Shown here: positions 16,590-25,545 of the stretch, piece after piece
Layout: every line of letters begins with the position of its first letter
How positions within the stretch are numbered: the stretch's first letter is position 1
Source of the DNA: Candidatus Omnitrophota bacterium
Lineage (GTDB): Bacteria; Omnitrophota; Gorgyraeia; Duberdicusellales; 4484-171
Assembly (NCBI GenBank): GCA_023227945.1
Contig: JALOCC010000001.1
Coordinates: 62,001-126,000, forward strand
Length of the DNA: 64,000 bases
Direction of reading: 5' to 3'
The notes under the pieces: model-generated
Told to the model about the DNA's origin: nothing
The model's database searches: none
Seen by the model: only the letters and a program-made list of their open reading frames with translations
Position numbers and translations under genes: made by a program

Positions 16590-18214
16590 AACTCCGAATT
16601 TACGCTTAAGCTAATTGTGTTACCTTTAAATTCCTGCAGTTTTGTTTTCGATGTTCTGTCTTCAAAAGTATATTTTAAACCAAATAGTAACCATTTTCTG
16701 AATCTATATTCTGGATTAAATGATACTAAAAGATAATTATCGCGCGTTTGGTAGTCTGAACCTCTTTGATAATAGGAAACATCTCCATTTAATCTTATTT
16801 TTTTAAGAAAAGGCGGGAGATAACTGCACCCCAAAGAAATTCCTTGATATTTTGTTATATTCTCAGCAAGCAAGTTAATATCCCCCAACCCCTGTACTAC
16901 GTTCAAACGATAATTCAAACGCGGGGAAGCCTTATATGTTAAATTTGCTGCGATAGTTTTCCCATTTAAGTCTTTGACGCTCTTCCTTTTGTTAGAACTA
17001 TAACCTCCTTTAATTGTGCCTTCGAGCTTTTTAAAAATTTTTCCTTTTAAACCCACAATATATTTATCATAAGCAAAGTTTTGAGCTATATTTTTGTCAT
17101 AATCTAACCACCCATGAGCGTATTCTACAAAAATCTTTGTTTTTGGTAGAATTTTTAAAGAGTTCCTTAAAGCAATTACATTACGGATATGGTTTGATGG
17201 CTTATATTCATCGCTCACATAACTATACAGGCCTCTGTTATATTGTATATCAGTTTCAAGCTTGTTGAAATTAATTTTGAAGTCTTGTCCCATTTCATAA
17301 ATCCAAGAATCAACAAACCTCTGTACTTCTTGATTACCCACGTCGCTAGCAGTACCCCTCGTCCGCATTACAGATGCAGACGTAATAAAACCAAACTTAC
17401 CCAGTCCATATTTAACGAACCCTTTTCCGTATGGATTTGTGTGATCATTCTGGTCTTCAGTTGCATAGCGTAAAATCTGTAATCCTGCATTTAAATATAA
17501 ATCAAATTTTTTTTGTGATGTTGACCGCTTGAATTCAAAGCCAGGATATAACTTTGTTACATAACTATTAACCGGGTCGGTTTTTGTCTGATACAAATTA
17601 TTCGTAAATTCCCCTATTCCGATTATATAAGGATGTATGTTTTTCAGCGTAGCCTTAAGGCGATTACTTTTTATGTCTCGTTTTTCTACCAACGTTTTAT
17701 TTTTTGTTTCGTTTTTTAACCTATTTATTTTAGATAAAGAAATGTTTTCTCCCTGGGTCTTTTGCGGAATTTTTGAAAAAGACAACTTTGTTCCATAAGA
17801 CGGTTTGCTTTCTTTAGCTGTTATCGCTTTAACTGAAAATATTTGATTGTTTATCGCTTCTTTTTCTTTAACTGTTTTTTTTGTAAGTTTTTGTATGTGG
17901 GGTAAGTCGTTTGAATTTTCTTGTTTTTTCCCAGTATGTTTTATTCCTCCAAGACCTTGCTTTGAAGAAACTTTAGGTGTTGATAAAATTTTTTTTTGCT
18001 GCGTTATTTTTTTCATTGAAGATGCTATTACTTTGGCTCTGCTAGTTTTTTCTTGTTTTTGTATACTTATTGTTGTATCTTCTTCCCGGGCCGATTTATC
18101 GTTCCGTTCTGTGTAAAAATCAAGAGTATAGGAAACAAGCTCTTTCCGTGACAATTCTGCATAAACCGAGTTGAACATTAGCAAATTTACGCAAAAAAAT
18201 AAAACTATCTTCAC
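16586..18214 (-). CDS. outer-membrane beta-barrel protein (BBP2-like)
   Basis: A 542-residue protein with a signal peptide (1-19, cut near YAELS). Residues 25-200 are low-complexity, Lys/Ser/Thr-rich and probably disordered. From about 205 to the end there are alternating strands with many aromatic ends and a terminal NSEF, the C-terminal Phe expected for BamA-assembled barrels. It resembles the beta-barrel porin 2 family found in exopolysaccharide operons. Likely role: an outer-membrane component of polymer secretion. The family assignment rests on strand pattern and context. Confidence 0.7.
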   Translation of the reverse strand: MKIVLFFCVNLLMFNSVYAELSRKELVSYTLDFYTERNDKSAREEDTTISIQKQEKTSRAKVIASSMKKITQQKKILSTPKVSSKQGLGGIKHTGKKQENSNDLPHIQKLTKKTVKEKEAINNQIFSVKAITAKESKPSYGTKLSFSKIPQKTQGENISLSKINRLKNETKNKTLVEKRDIKSNRLKATLKNIHPYIIGIGEFTNNLYQTKTDPVNSYVTKLYPGFEFKRSTSQKKFDLYLNAGLQILRYATEDQNDHTNPYGKGFVKYGLGKFGFITSASVMRTRGTASDVGNQEVQRFVDSWIYEMGQDFKINFNKLETDIQYNRGLYSYVSDEYKPSNHIRNVIALRNSLKILPKTKIFVEYAHGWLDYDKNIAQNFAYDKYIVGLKGKIFKKLEGTIKGGYSSNKRKSVKDLNGKTIAANLTYKASPRLNYRLNVVQGLGDINLLAENITKYQGISLGCSYLPPFLKKIRLNGDVSYYQRGSDYQTRDNYLLVSFNPEYRFRKWLLFGLKYTFEDRTSKTKLQEFKGNTISLSVNSEF

Positions 18215-18230
18215 GTTTGCATTATATTGA

Positions 18231-18782
18231 TTAGTTATTTGTCCTTATTGTAATTAAACTTATGGCCATGGAGAAGAGTAGTAAGGTGTTAACGATATTC
18301 AACCATACTATTGCGCTAAAAAATATAGCAGGAATCAAGTTGAACTTTATCGATACTGCAATAATCCCGGCAATCACTCCTAAAAAAATAAAAATAGACG
18401 CAACAAACTTCATAACACCCTCCCTTGTTTTATCAAAGGTATTCGCTATCCTCTTATTTATAGTATTTTTGTAATCGTCTTTTAAATCCAAAAATTCAAC
18501 AGCCACATCAAAACCGCCTATTTTCATGCTTTTTGAGCGCAAAACTCGCGCATTAACTTTAATGGCGTCAGGGGAAGAGGGAAAATTTATATTTAACTCT
18601 AATACACTTTTAGGTTTTATATATTCGGCTGAATGGAAAAGAACACCGCCGGCGCTGATATTACGCACAAAAGAAAGAACTCCTTCTTTATTCTTTTCAT
18701 CGCCACATACCTTATATTTAAGAAGGTGATAAGCCGTAAGCCTTAAAAACCGTCTTTTGTTTTTTGAAAATAAAATTGTCAT
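18231..18782 (-). CDS. PilZ protein with two C-terminal membrane helices
   Basis: A 183-residue protein. Residues 8-110 form a PilZ domain: the KRRFLR stretch supplies the arginine motif and RNISAGGVLF the second motif (Asn replacing Asp). Residues about 125-180 form two transmembrane helices. Such proteins are c-di-GMP receptors; here the tail places the sensor at the inner membrane near the export complex. It overlaps the upstream TPR gene by four bases (18779-18782), and lies 16 bases before the beta-barrel gene. Confidence 0.82.
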   Translation of the reverse strand: MTILFSKNKRRFLRLTAYHLLKYKVCGDEKNKEGVLSFVRNISAGGVLFHSAEYIKPKSVLELNINFPSSPDAIKVNARVLRSKSMKIGGFDVAVEFLDLKDDYKNTINKRIANTFDKTREGVMKFVASIFIFLGVIAGIIAVSIKFNLIPAIFFSAIVWLNIVNTLLLFSMAISLITIRTNN

Positions 18783-20518
18783 TGCGCTTTATATCCTAAT
18801 TTTAAGTCTATTTCTTTAAGATACCAAGAGGTTCGCCTAAATTTGGGTTGTAATGATTCTACTTTCATAAACTCTTTTCTTGCTTCTTCATAGTTTCCGA
18901 GGACAAAATAAATTATTCCCAGGTTATAATAGGCTTCTGTGTAATTTGAGTTTAACGCTGTCGCTTTTTTTAAGCTATCCTTGGCCCCATTATAGTTACC
19001 TTGCGCCCATAACACATATCCTAAATTATTATAAGCATAATTATATCTAGGATTAATATTCAGTGCTTTCCTGAAATAAATTCTCGCAAGATTATAATTT
19101 TTATTAAAAATATAAAGTGTCGCTAAATTATAATTAAAGATGTAGGAAGCAGGATAGATATTGATTGTTTTTCTATATTGCTCAATAGCCTCATCCACTT
19201 TATTAAGATTAAAATATATGAAACCTAAATTGGCAGTTGCCTCGTAATCGCGGGGATTAATGTTTACGGCCTTTATACCTTCTGCTATTGCATCATCCGG
19301 TCTTTTTAAAAAATAAAAACATAAAGCTTTACCTATGTATGATGTGCTGTGTTTTGGATAAACACCAAGAGCTAAATCAAATTTTCCTAACGCATCTACA
19401 TATTTTTGGTCCAAAGACATTTTAAATCCTGTTTCAAGTAGCTGAAATCCTTCTTTACAATACTGCCAAGCCATATCAGGATTAATTTTATGTTCAATAT
19501 AGGGGCTAAGATCTGAGAATGGTTCATTCTTTTTTATCTTAAGAAAAGCTTCTTGCGCTCTTGCGGGTTCTTTTAAATCATATAAATAAGCATATGCTGC
19601 GCGAAATTGTGAAAGCTGTGGTATTTCTAAAGATGGTTCAAGTTTAAAAAGCTCTTCAAACAAAGCTATCGCCTTATCTATCTGTCCAGATCTATACAAA
19701 CAATCAGCTTCCTGGTAATAAGCAAACGATCGCCATTGCCCAGACAATTTATCTTTAATCTTGTTAAAAATTTCCGCTGATTTCTCAAACTCTTTTTTCG
19801 CCTTATAAAGAACGCCTAAAAAGAATTCTGCTTTTATCGTTTTATCGTTTTCTCGATTGAGCTCTATTGCCTTATTAAAATATTGTTCCGATAAATCCCA
19901 ATCTTTTAGCAATAAATATTGTTTAGCTATCTCTATATATTTATCCTGTAACTTTTCATCTTTGTATTTATGCAAATTTTTCTCAAGCTTCGCAATTCGA
20001 GATTTTAATAGGCCGACATTGGCTGCCCTTTGACCCGGAAATAATTTTATAGCTATATCCTCGAGAAAAGAAAAAATAATGGGGCGGTTTTTTATTTCTT
20101 TATTAATAGCTTCTTTAATGAAATGTTTTATATCGCTAATTTGGGTGTCTGTTGAGATTTTTTCAGCAATCACAGCTGCAAAATCTATATTAGTAGCAGA
20201 TGTTAGTTCGAACGTGTATCCTTTAGCTTGGATATTTTCTTTTAACCCCTGATCAATGATTAGCTGGGAAATTCCTACTTTTGCAGAAAAAGCAAGGTCA
20301 AAATCTCCCTTGACTAATTCATCAAGGAAAGAATCGTCTAAAATAGACGTTAGTTTTTTTACGTCATTTAAAGTAGTTGCTTTATCTAAATCATTGAGGC
20401 ATATTTTAAGATTAGCCAAAGATGCATCCAACAGATAATGGTTATAGCCTAGAAAAAAAATAAATGCAGCAAAAAAAGTAATAAATAATGGGACGAAATG
20501 ACGAAATATTTTTTTCAT
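18779..20518 (-). CDS. membrane-anchored multi-TPR protein
   Basis: A 579-residue protein with an N-terminal membrane anchor (about 8-27), a unique region to about 170, then roughly ten TPR units to the C-terminus (for example the consecutive NPRDYEATANLGFIYF and NPRYNYAYNNLGYVLW units). It is the first gene of the export run. The ATG has no Shine-Dalgarno sequence, and a near-consensus promoter places the transcript start almost at the ATG. TPR proteins at the head of such operons often scaffold assembly, which I infer here from position. Confidence 0.75.
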   Translation of the reverse strand: MKKIFRHFVPLFITFFAAFIFFLGYNHYLLDASLANLKICLNDLDKATTLNDVKKLTSILDDSFLDELVKGDFDLAFSAKVGISQLIIDQGLKENIQAKGYTFELTSATNIDFAAVIAEKISTDTQISDIKHFIKEAINKEIKNRPIIFSFLEDIAIKLFPGQRAANVGLLKSRIAKLEKNLHKYKDEKLQDKYIEIAKQYLLLKDWDLSEQYFNKAIELNRENDKTIKAEFFLGVLYKAKKEFEKSAEIFNKIKDKLSGQWRSFAYYQEADCLYRSGQIDKAIALFEELFKLEPSLEIPQLSQFRAAYAYLYDLKEPARAQEAFLKIKKNEPFSDLSPYIEHKINPDMAWQYCKEGFQLLETGFKMSLDQKYVDALGKFDLALGVYPKHSTSYIGKALCFYFLKRPDDAIAEGIKAVNINPRDYEATANLGFIYFNLNKVDEAIEQYRKTINIYPASYIFNYNLATLYIFNKNYNLARIYFRKALNINPRYNYAYNNLGYVLWAQGNYNGAKDSLKKATALNSNYTEAYYNLGIIYFVLGNYEEARKEFMKVESLQPKFRRTSWYLKEIDLKLGYKAQ

Positions 20519-20525
20519 TAATATT

Positions 20526-20553
20526 ACTATATCATTGTTTTGTCTAGTGTCAA
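20526..20553 (-). promoter_or_regulatory. sigma70-type promoter of export operon
   Basis: On the minus strand TTGACA (20553-20548) is followed by a 16-base spacer and TATAGT (20531-20526), five of six consensus bases. Transcription would begin at about 20518-20520, on or next to the ATG at 20518, implying a leaderless mRNA. Confidence 0.65.
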
Positions 20554-20718
20554 TATAAAGAGTCTCGTTAAGCGAAATATTTATAATACTACTTACGGTA
20601 ATTGGTTTTTTGTGCTTCTATGTTTAAAAATGAGTTTTATCTAAGGTAATCAAACAAAGATAAAATACAGTAACGATAACTATTCTTAAGTGCTTGTGTT
20701 CCAATATGTTATAATTCA

Positions 20719-20747
20719 TTGACAATAACGGCTTTTTATGGTATCTT
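20719..20747 (+). promoter_or_regulatory. sigma70-type promoter of small secreted protein gene
   Basis: On the plus strand a perfect TTGACA (20719-20724), a 17-base spacer and TATCTT (20742-20747) precede the gene at 20766. The expected start near 20754 leaves a leader of about a dozen bases made almost entirely of the ribosome site GGGAGGGA. Confidence 0.6.
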
Positions 20748-20765
20748 TAAAAGGGAGGGAGTAAC

Positions 20766-20990
20766 ATGAGTAATAAAATATTACTTGTAAGTTGTTTATT
20801 AGTGATGCCTTTCTGTGGATTTGCTCAGCCTGTTGCAGACACAAGCGCTAAAGATGATACAGCTTCTCCTACTGTCCAAACAGACGAAAGAGAAATATCG
20901 GAAGGCGAGGGAAAAGTTTTGAAAGATTTTGTTATTACTGCACCACAATTGCCATCCATCAAAACTACTGAAGAAAAAGAAAAGAAATAA
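20766..20990 (+). CDS. small secreted protein of unknown function
   Basis: A 74-residue protein, the only clear plus-strand gene in the window. Residues 1-20 are a signal peptide (MSNKILLVSCLLVMPFCGFA) cut before QPVAD. The mature part of about 54 residues is acidic, Thr/Ser/Glu-rich and lysine-tailed, with the patch KVLKDFVITAP in the middle. No family is recognised. A strong ribosome site and a consensus -35 box support expression. The gene is divergent from the export operon and convergent with the GGDEF gene, whose stop lies eight bases beyond. Confidence 0.7.
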   Translation: MSNKILLVSCLLVMPFCGFAQPVADTSAKDDTASPTVQTDEREISEGEGKVLKDFVITAPQLPSIKTTEEKEKK

Positions 20991-20997
20991 ATAATTA

Positions 20998-22314
20998 TCA
21001 TATCGATTCAGCATCTTTTCTTTGATCTAAAACAAAACAACTACGTGCAAGTTTTTTTGCTTTCTTCTTAATTTCTGCAGCAATATTTGTAACTTCTGCA
21101 TAGCTTGTTATAAGACGATGTTCGTTGGTAACACCGGCCAAAGAGATAGTCATTATCGGAAATTCGTGTATTGCCCCATCGCGGCTTTGCGCTACGATAA
21201 ATCCCCTTTCTAAATCTTCTGCATCATACAAAGAAAGGACTCGTTTGTCAAATTCTAAAGTGATATAATCTGCAATCAATTGGGCTTTATCGGGAGTTGT
21301 CAAGAGTATAAAATCGTCTCCGCCTTCATGACCGATAAAATCATTGTTATTACCTTTATTTTTTATAGCATCCTTAAACAATTGCCCTGTAAGTTTTATT
21401 GCATCATCTCCTTTTGCAATACCATACTTATCATTAAAAGCTTTAAAATTGTCTAAATCACAGTAAATTACCATGAATTTTTTATCTTCATTTATCCTTT
21501 TTTCGATTTCCTCACGTATGACTATATTACCGGGTAGTTTTGTTAATGGGTTTGCGTCTTCTGCCTTTGCTTTCATTTTCGCTAACTCTTCAGTCATAAA
21601 ATTAAAAGTTCTGGCAAGCTGCTCCAGCTCATCATTCGTTGAAATATTAACCCTTAAATCCAAACGACCAGATGCAATAATTTTTGCGGCTGCATTAAAA
21701 ACCTTTATCGGCACGATGATTAATCGTGAAAAAAATATACCTAAAATAATATTTAAAAAAATAAATATTGCACCTATAGTAAATGCTGGTTGATAAACCT
21801 GCATATATGCACTGTGCATATCGCTTAGAGAAAAGGATAATTTAACTACATAATTATCGTTGTTGCTTCCTTTTAAGAAAACATATTTGAAAAAAAACTT
21901 AGCATTTTTATCGATAAATATTTCTTTCTCCGAAGTCACCCCTTTGTTTATTTTATCTACAACATAAATATCATCAAAATTGCCTTTCTGTCCTTGTAAA
22001 AAATTATTTGTTGAAAAAATAATTTTTGCTTCTTTATCTAATATGTAAGCCTGTGTTATTTCTTCCGATTCTTTTAGTTCTGTTAATTTTTTTTCTAAAT
22101 AACTAAGCTGGTTTTCGGGAAGTAGATTAAAACCTATAATTTTTTCCCAAGTGTTTGTTAAAATTAACGAAACGATAGTTGCGCGGAAAGTATTAAACTT
22201 ATTTATTATTTTTAATTCATGGAAAAGTTGGACGCCAACGAATAATGTTATAGTTAATATAGTAAATGTTACAAGAAGGATAATGATTCTGTTTTTTAAT
22301 GTCATGGTCCGCAT
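20998..22314 (-). CDS. membrane GGDEF protein with HAMP domain
   Basis: A 438-residue inner-membrane protein: TM1 at about 8-30, a periplasmic sensor region (about 31-177), TM2 at about 178-200, HAMP (200-252) and a GGDEF domain (253-420). The signature is GGDDF at 331-335 rather than GGD/EEF, preceded by HE rather than R-x. The metal and base region (YCDLDNFKAFNDKYG) is intact. It is probably a diguanylate cyclase, though the altered signature leaves activity open. Two PilZ proteins in the window are candidate targets for its c-di-GMP. Confidence 0.88.
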   Translation of the reverse strand: MRTMTLKNRIIILLVTFTILTITLFVGVQLFHELKIINKFNTFRATIVSLILTNTWEKIIGFNLLPENQLSYLEKKLTELKESEEITQAYILDKEAKIIFSTNNFLQGQKGNFDDIYVVDKINKGVTSEKEIFIDKNAKFFFKYVFLKGSNNDNYVVKLSFSLSDMHSAYMQVYQPAFTIGAIFIFLNIILGIFFSRLIIVPIKVFNAAAKIIASGRLDLRVNISTNDELEQLARTFNFMTEELAKMKAKAEDANPLTKLPGNIVIREEIEKRINEDKKFMVIYCDLDNFKAFNDKYGIAKGDDAIKLTGQLFKDAIKNKGNNNDFIGHEGGDDFILLTTPDKAQLIADYITLEFDKRVLSLYDAEDLERGFIVAQSRDGAIHEFPIMTISLAGVTNEHRLITSYAEVTNIAAEIKKKAKKLARSCFVLDQRKDAESI

Positions 22315-22320
22315 ATGATG

Positions 22321-23457
22321 CTATTTAACATCTATTTTAATCGGATCAAAACTATTTTTTATTATTTTGAAAATTATGCCCAGCATATCTTTTGAAATAT
22401 CGGGGGATTTTAAAAATTCCCACAAGAGAGTCGTGTGGTTTTCAAAATCTCCCATTTTTTCTATTATATCAGTTTTTTTCTTGATAAAATTAAATATCTT
22501 TTCAATATCATTATCTGCTAACTTGGCAAAAATATTCCGCGCCTTTAAAGCTATGCCTATTTCTTTTCCGAACTTCTTCGTCCAAAGCGAATCGTAGTCG
22601 TTAAATCTCTCATTCATGATACATTCGCAAAGTATTTCTGCAGCACGCATACCCATATATATTCCGCCGTATGTCAGCGGTTTTACCTGCGAAGCACTGT
22701 CGCCGACTAAAAATAACCGTTCCTTAGATAATGAGTTAAAATGCGTTAAAGGAACAAGGCCGGCAAATTTTTCCAATATCTTACCCTTTAAGTTGATCTC
22801 CTTAACAAAATCAAGAAGATCCTGATAGGGATTTTTTGAAAGTACCCCCACACGAATAATTTCGGCTGATTCGGGTATAATCCAGTAAAAATATGGCCTT
22901 TTCACGTAAACTTCGACCATATCGCTATAGCGGGGCCTAAGCTGCATACGAAACTGCACGCCTTTTAAATATTCCATATGATTGGGGCTGATAAAATCTC
23001 TAAGCGTAGATTTTGCTCCTTCGGCGGCAACTACAATATCAGCCTCTAAACATCCTTTGTCGGTTTCAATAAGATAGCTTTTATCTTTTTTTTCCAATCC
23101 CAGGAACCGATTGTCAAACATAATATCCAAGTTCTCTCCTAACTTTTTGTCAAATCTTTCTCTGTCGATAACATAGGCAACTTCTTTTCTTCTAAGAGGA
23201 ATTTTATTCTTACCTATATAAATAACTGCACCGTTAATGGTGTTAAGAATGCAATCTTGGGAAATAGGAATTTTTGTTTCTTCAAAAACTTTTTTACCAA
23301 CCAATCCTGCGCAATGGACGGGTTTACCTATTTCCTTATGTTCTTCGATAAGCAAAGGCCGAATACCTTCTCTTTGTAAAAGTTGGCCAAGATAACAACC
23401 AATAGGGCCTGCGCCGATAATAACCGTATTTTTCTGTTTTCTCATAATATAGAACAA
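22321..23457 (-). CDS. geranylgeranyl-reductase-like FAD oxidoreductase
   Basis: A 378-residue flavoprotein. The N-terminal Rossmann motif is VIIGAGPIGCYLGQLL, with an acidic end at LLIEEHKEIGKP; PVHCAGLVG follows, as in geranylgeranyl reductases. The second FAD motif is LFLVGDSASQVKPLTYGGIYMG near 255. Relatives reduce isoprenoid chains or hydroxylate small molecules; the substrate here is unknown. An internal ATG at residue 5 is an equally good start. It sits 17 bases after the sugar-phosphate transferase, so action on a lipid carrier is conceivable. Confidence 0.8.
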   Translation of the reverse strand: MFYIMRKQKNTVIIGAGPIGCYLGQLLQREGIRPLLIEEHKEIGKPVHCAGLVGKKVFEETKIPISQDCILNTINGAVIYIGKNKIPLRRKEVAYVIDRERFDKKLGENLDIMFDNRFLGLEKKDKSYLIETDKGCLEADIVVAAEGAKSTLRDFISPNHMEYLKGVQFRMQLRPRYSDMVEVYVKRPYFYWIIPESAEIIRVGVLSKNPYQDLLDFVKEINLKGKILEKFAGLVPLTHFNSLSKERLFLVGDSASQVKPLTYGGIYMGMRAAEILCECIMNERFNDYDSLWTKKFGKEIGIALKARNIFAKLADNDIEKIFNFIKKKTDIIEKMGDFENHTTLLWEFLKSPDISKDMLGIIFKIIKNSFDPIKIDVK

Positions 23458-23474
23458 TGATTACGGAAATTTTT

Positions 23475-24122
23475 CTACAGTTCGCTTTCTACTTTCTTTT
23501 TAAAATTTATTAATAAATAAGTAAATTTATTTCCCCTACGTTCCCACATACCCCTGAAAGTGACCAGAAAAGATATAAAAATGATATAGAGGTCCAACAA
23601 AAAACTCTGATGCTTAATATACCATATGTCGTATTTAAACTTCTCGGTACGGTTGATGTCGCGCGCAGCTAATATTTGTGCTACGCCGGTTAATCCCGGC
23701 ATAACCGATAGGCGTTGTTCAGCACCTTTGAATTCCCAGATGCTTCTCGGTGTTTTATCGCCTGCATCAATCTCAACCATCCTTAAAGCTTTGGGCCCGA
23801 CAAAACTCATTTCACCTTTTAGTATATTGACTAATTGAGGCAATTCGTCTAAAGCGGTAGCTCTTAATATTCTGCCAAAACGCGTTATCCTTGTATCATT
23901 TTCTTTTGCTTGAAGCGGGCCAACTTCTTTGTCGGCATTAGTTACCATGGAACGAAATTTTATGATTTTAAAAATCTTACCATTTTTACCTACCCTTTCC
24001 TGAGAGTAAAAAATATGATTTTCATCTTCTATCCAAATCAAGATACCGAAAAGGAACCAAATAGGCAAGCTGATTAATAAACCTGATAGCGCCAGAAAAA
24101 AGTCAAATAATCTCTTTGTCAT
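23475..24122 (-). CDS. initiating sugar-phosphate transferase
   Basis: A 215-residue monotopic phosphoglycosyl transferase of the bacterial sugar transferase family, short form as in PglC. It has an N-terminal membrane-dipping helix (about 5-28), then FYSQERVGKNGKIFKIIKFRSM and the D-E-L-PQL-N catalytic region, TALDELPQLVNILKGEMSFVGP. It transfers a sugar-1-phosphate to undecaprenyl phosphate at the cytoplasmic face and starts the repeat unit. The sugar is not specified by sequence. It is separate from the sugar block, adjoining the export block. Confidence 0.92.
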   Translation of the reverse strand: MTKRLFDFFLALSGLLISLPIWFLFGILIWIEDENHIFYSQERVGKNGKIFKIIKFRSMVTNADKEVGPLQAKENDTRITRFGRILRATALDELPQLVNILKGEMSFVGPKALRMVEIDAGDKTPRSIWEFKGAEQRLSVMPGLTGVAQILAARDINRTEKFKYDIWYIKHQSFLLDLYIIFISFLVTFRGMWERRGNKFTYLLINFKKKVESEL

Positions 24123-24301
24123 AAACCAAATTTCAAAAATTTATGCCTTAATATCTGTAACAAAAAATTTGCCAACATGTTTGTTCATCTGTTGATTTAT
24201 CAGATTCAACATCCAACAATGTTTCGGGAAATTTTTGATTAAACACAATTAGGAAATTGCGCTTTTTAACAAAAAACAATGGCTCCTTTATAAATTAATT
24301 T

Positions 24302-25459
24302 CTAAATAGTTTTTCCTAAATATCTACGAATATAATATGGCGCTATCCGTAAAATGTGTTTAATATTTTTTACTGGCTTATATAATAACGAAGTTCTGTA
24401 ATTAGCGCCAAAATCGCAGAAACAATTTCTGCATTCTCTAAAATATATATCACTCTTAAAAATCTTTTTATATTCTTCTGCTGCTTTTTTCCAGATGTTG
24501 GCGATATCGCCTTTTTCTATATTTTCTATCGGCCCGATATGGGTACATGCTAATATATCTCCATTATAATTAATATGAAGATAATTATACGGCGTGGAGC
24601 ACATAAATCCTTTCATAATTTTTTTAAAAAACAATTTATCGGTTTTTGCATATTTAAAATAATCCGTTATCCATAATCGCAAGAAAGGCAATGTTGTAGA
24701 CATTCTGGCTTCCTTTGCTGTTCGTAGAGCGTCTGAAATATATGTAGTAAGTTCATCCAAATATGGCGTATCTATATAAAAGGAATCCTTTTCCATTTTT
24801 TCTGTCTTATAATCAACAAAGATTGGATCAATGCATACTGGCTGAAAATTTATATGGCGTATTTTTTTAAGAGACACTGCCCATTTTATTAAAGCCGATA
24901 AATCCTTATAATTCTGTTTACTAATTACTGTTGACAAGCAATAATTTGTCTTTATGGCTTCCGATTTTTTGGAAGCCATAAATAATTCTATATCATGGAA
25001 AAGCCCTGCTTTGCCACGGAAATTATCCTGCCTATTCGCGTCAGGATAATCTACAGAAATAATAATACGCCTTATGTTAGCCCGATTCAAAATAATTATT
25101 TGTTCATTGGATAATGTATTTAATGTGCTGCCATTTGTAGTTATGGCGCTAATGACTAATGAATTCCTATAACATAAGTCCAAAAGATACCATAAATTAT
25201 GTGCCATGAAAGGTTCACCGCCGGTAATATAAACATCCTTCACCTTCATCGTAATCATCGCTTCTACGATTTTATCTAATTGAGAAATAGATAATTCTTT
25301 ATGGGGGTGAGTTTCGTTTTTAATATTTGAGATTCCGATATCACAAAATTTACATTTGAGATTACAATTATTTGTCAAATACAATATAACTTCAATCGGC
25401 GAAAAGGGTCTATAGAAATGGTTGACAAATGATTTAATTATCTTATTTACCTGCAACAC
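24302..25459 (-). CDS. radical SAM protein with SPASM-like tail
   Basis: A 385-residue enzyme. The SAM-cluster motif is C-N-L-K-C-K-F-C near 32-39, followed by GGEPFM. The C-terminal region has several cysteines (FMCSTPYNYLHI, LACTH, FRECRNCFC), as in SPASM-type auxiliary cluster binding. Such enzymes modify peptides or small molecules; the substrate cannot be read. It lies alone between AT-rich gaps, next to an O-antigen polymerase-like gene in a glycan locus. Confidence 0.82.
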   Translation of the reverse strand: MLQVNKIIKSFVNHFYRPFSPIEVILYLTNNCNLKCKFCDIGISNIKNETHPHKELSISQLDKIVEAMITMKVKDVYITGGEPFMAHNLWYLLDLCYRNSLVISAITTNGSTLNTLSNEQIIILNRANIRRIIISVDYPDANRQDNFRGKAGLFHDIELFMASKKSEAIKTNYCLSTVISKQNYKDLSALIKWAVSLKKIRHINFQPVCIDPIFVDYKTEKMEKDSFYIDTPYLDELTTYISDALRTAKEARMSTTLPFLRLWITDYFKYAKTDKLFFKKIMKGFMCSTPYNYLHINYNGDILACTHIGPIENIEKGDIANIWKKAAEEYKKIFKSDIYFRECRNCFCDFGANYRTSLLYKPVKNIKHILRIAPYYIRRYLGKTI

Positions 25460-25545
25460 TTTCTTCTTTATTTTTAATCAAATGTTTTAAGGAAACAACT
25501 AAAGTTTTTGGGTTCCCCAGCGCAAATTTAGCTAAATTGATTATG

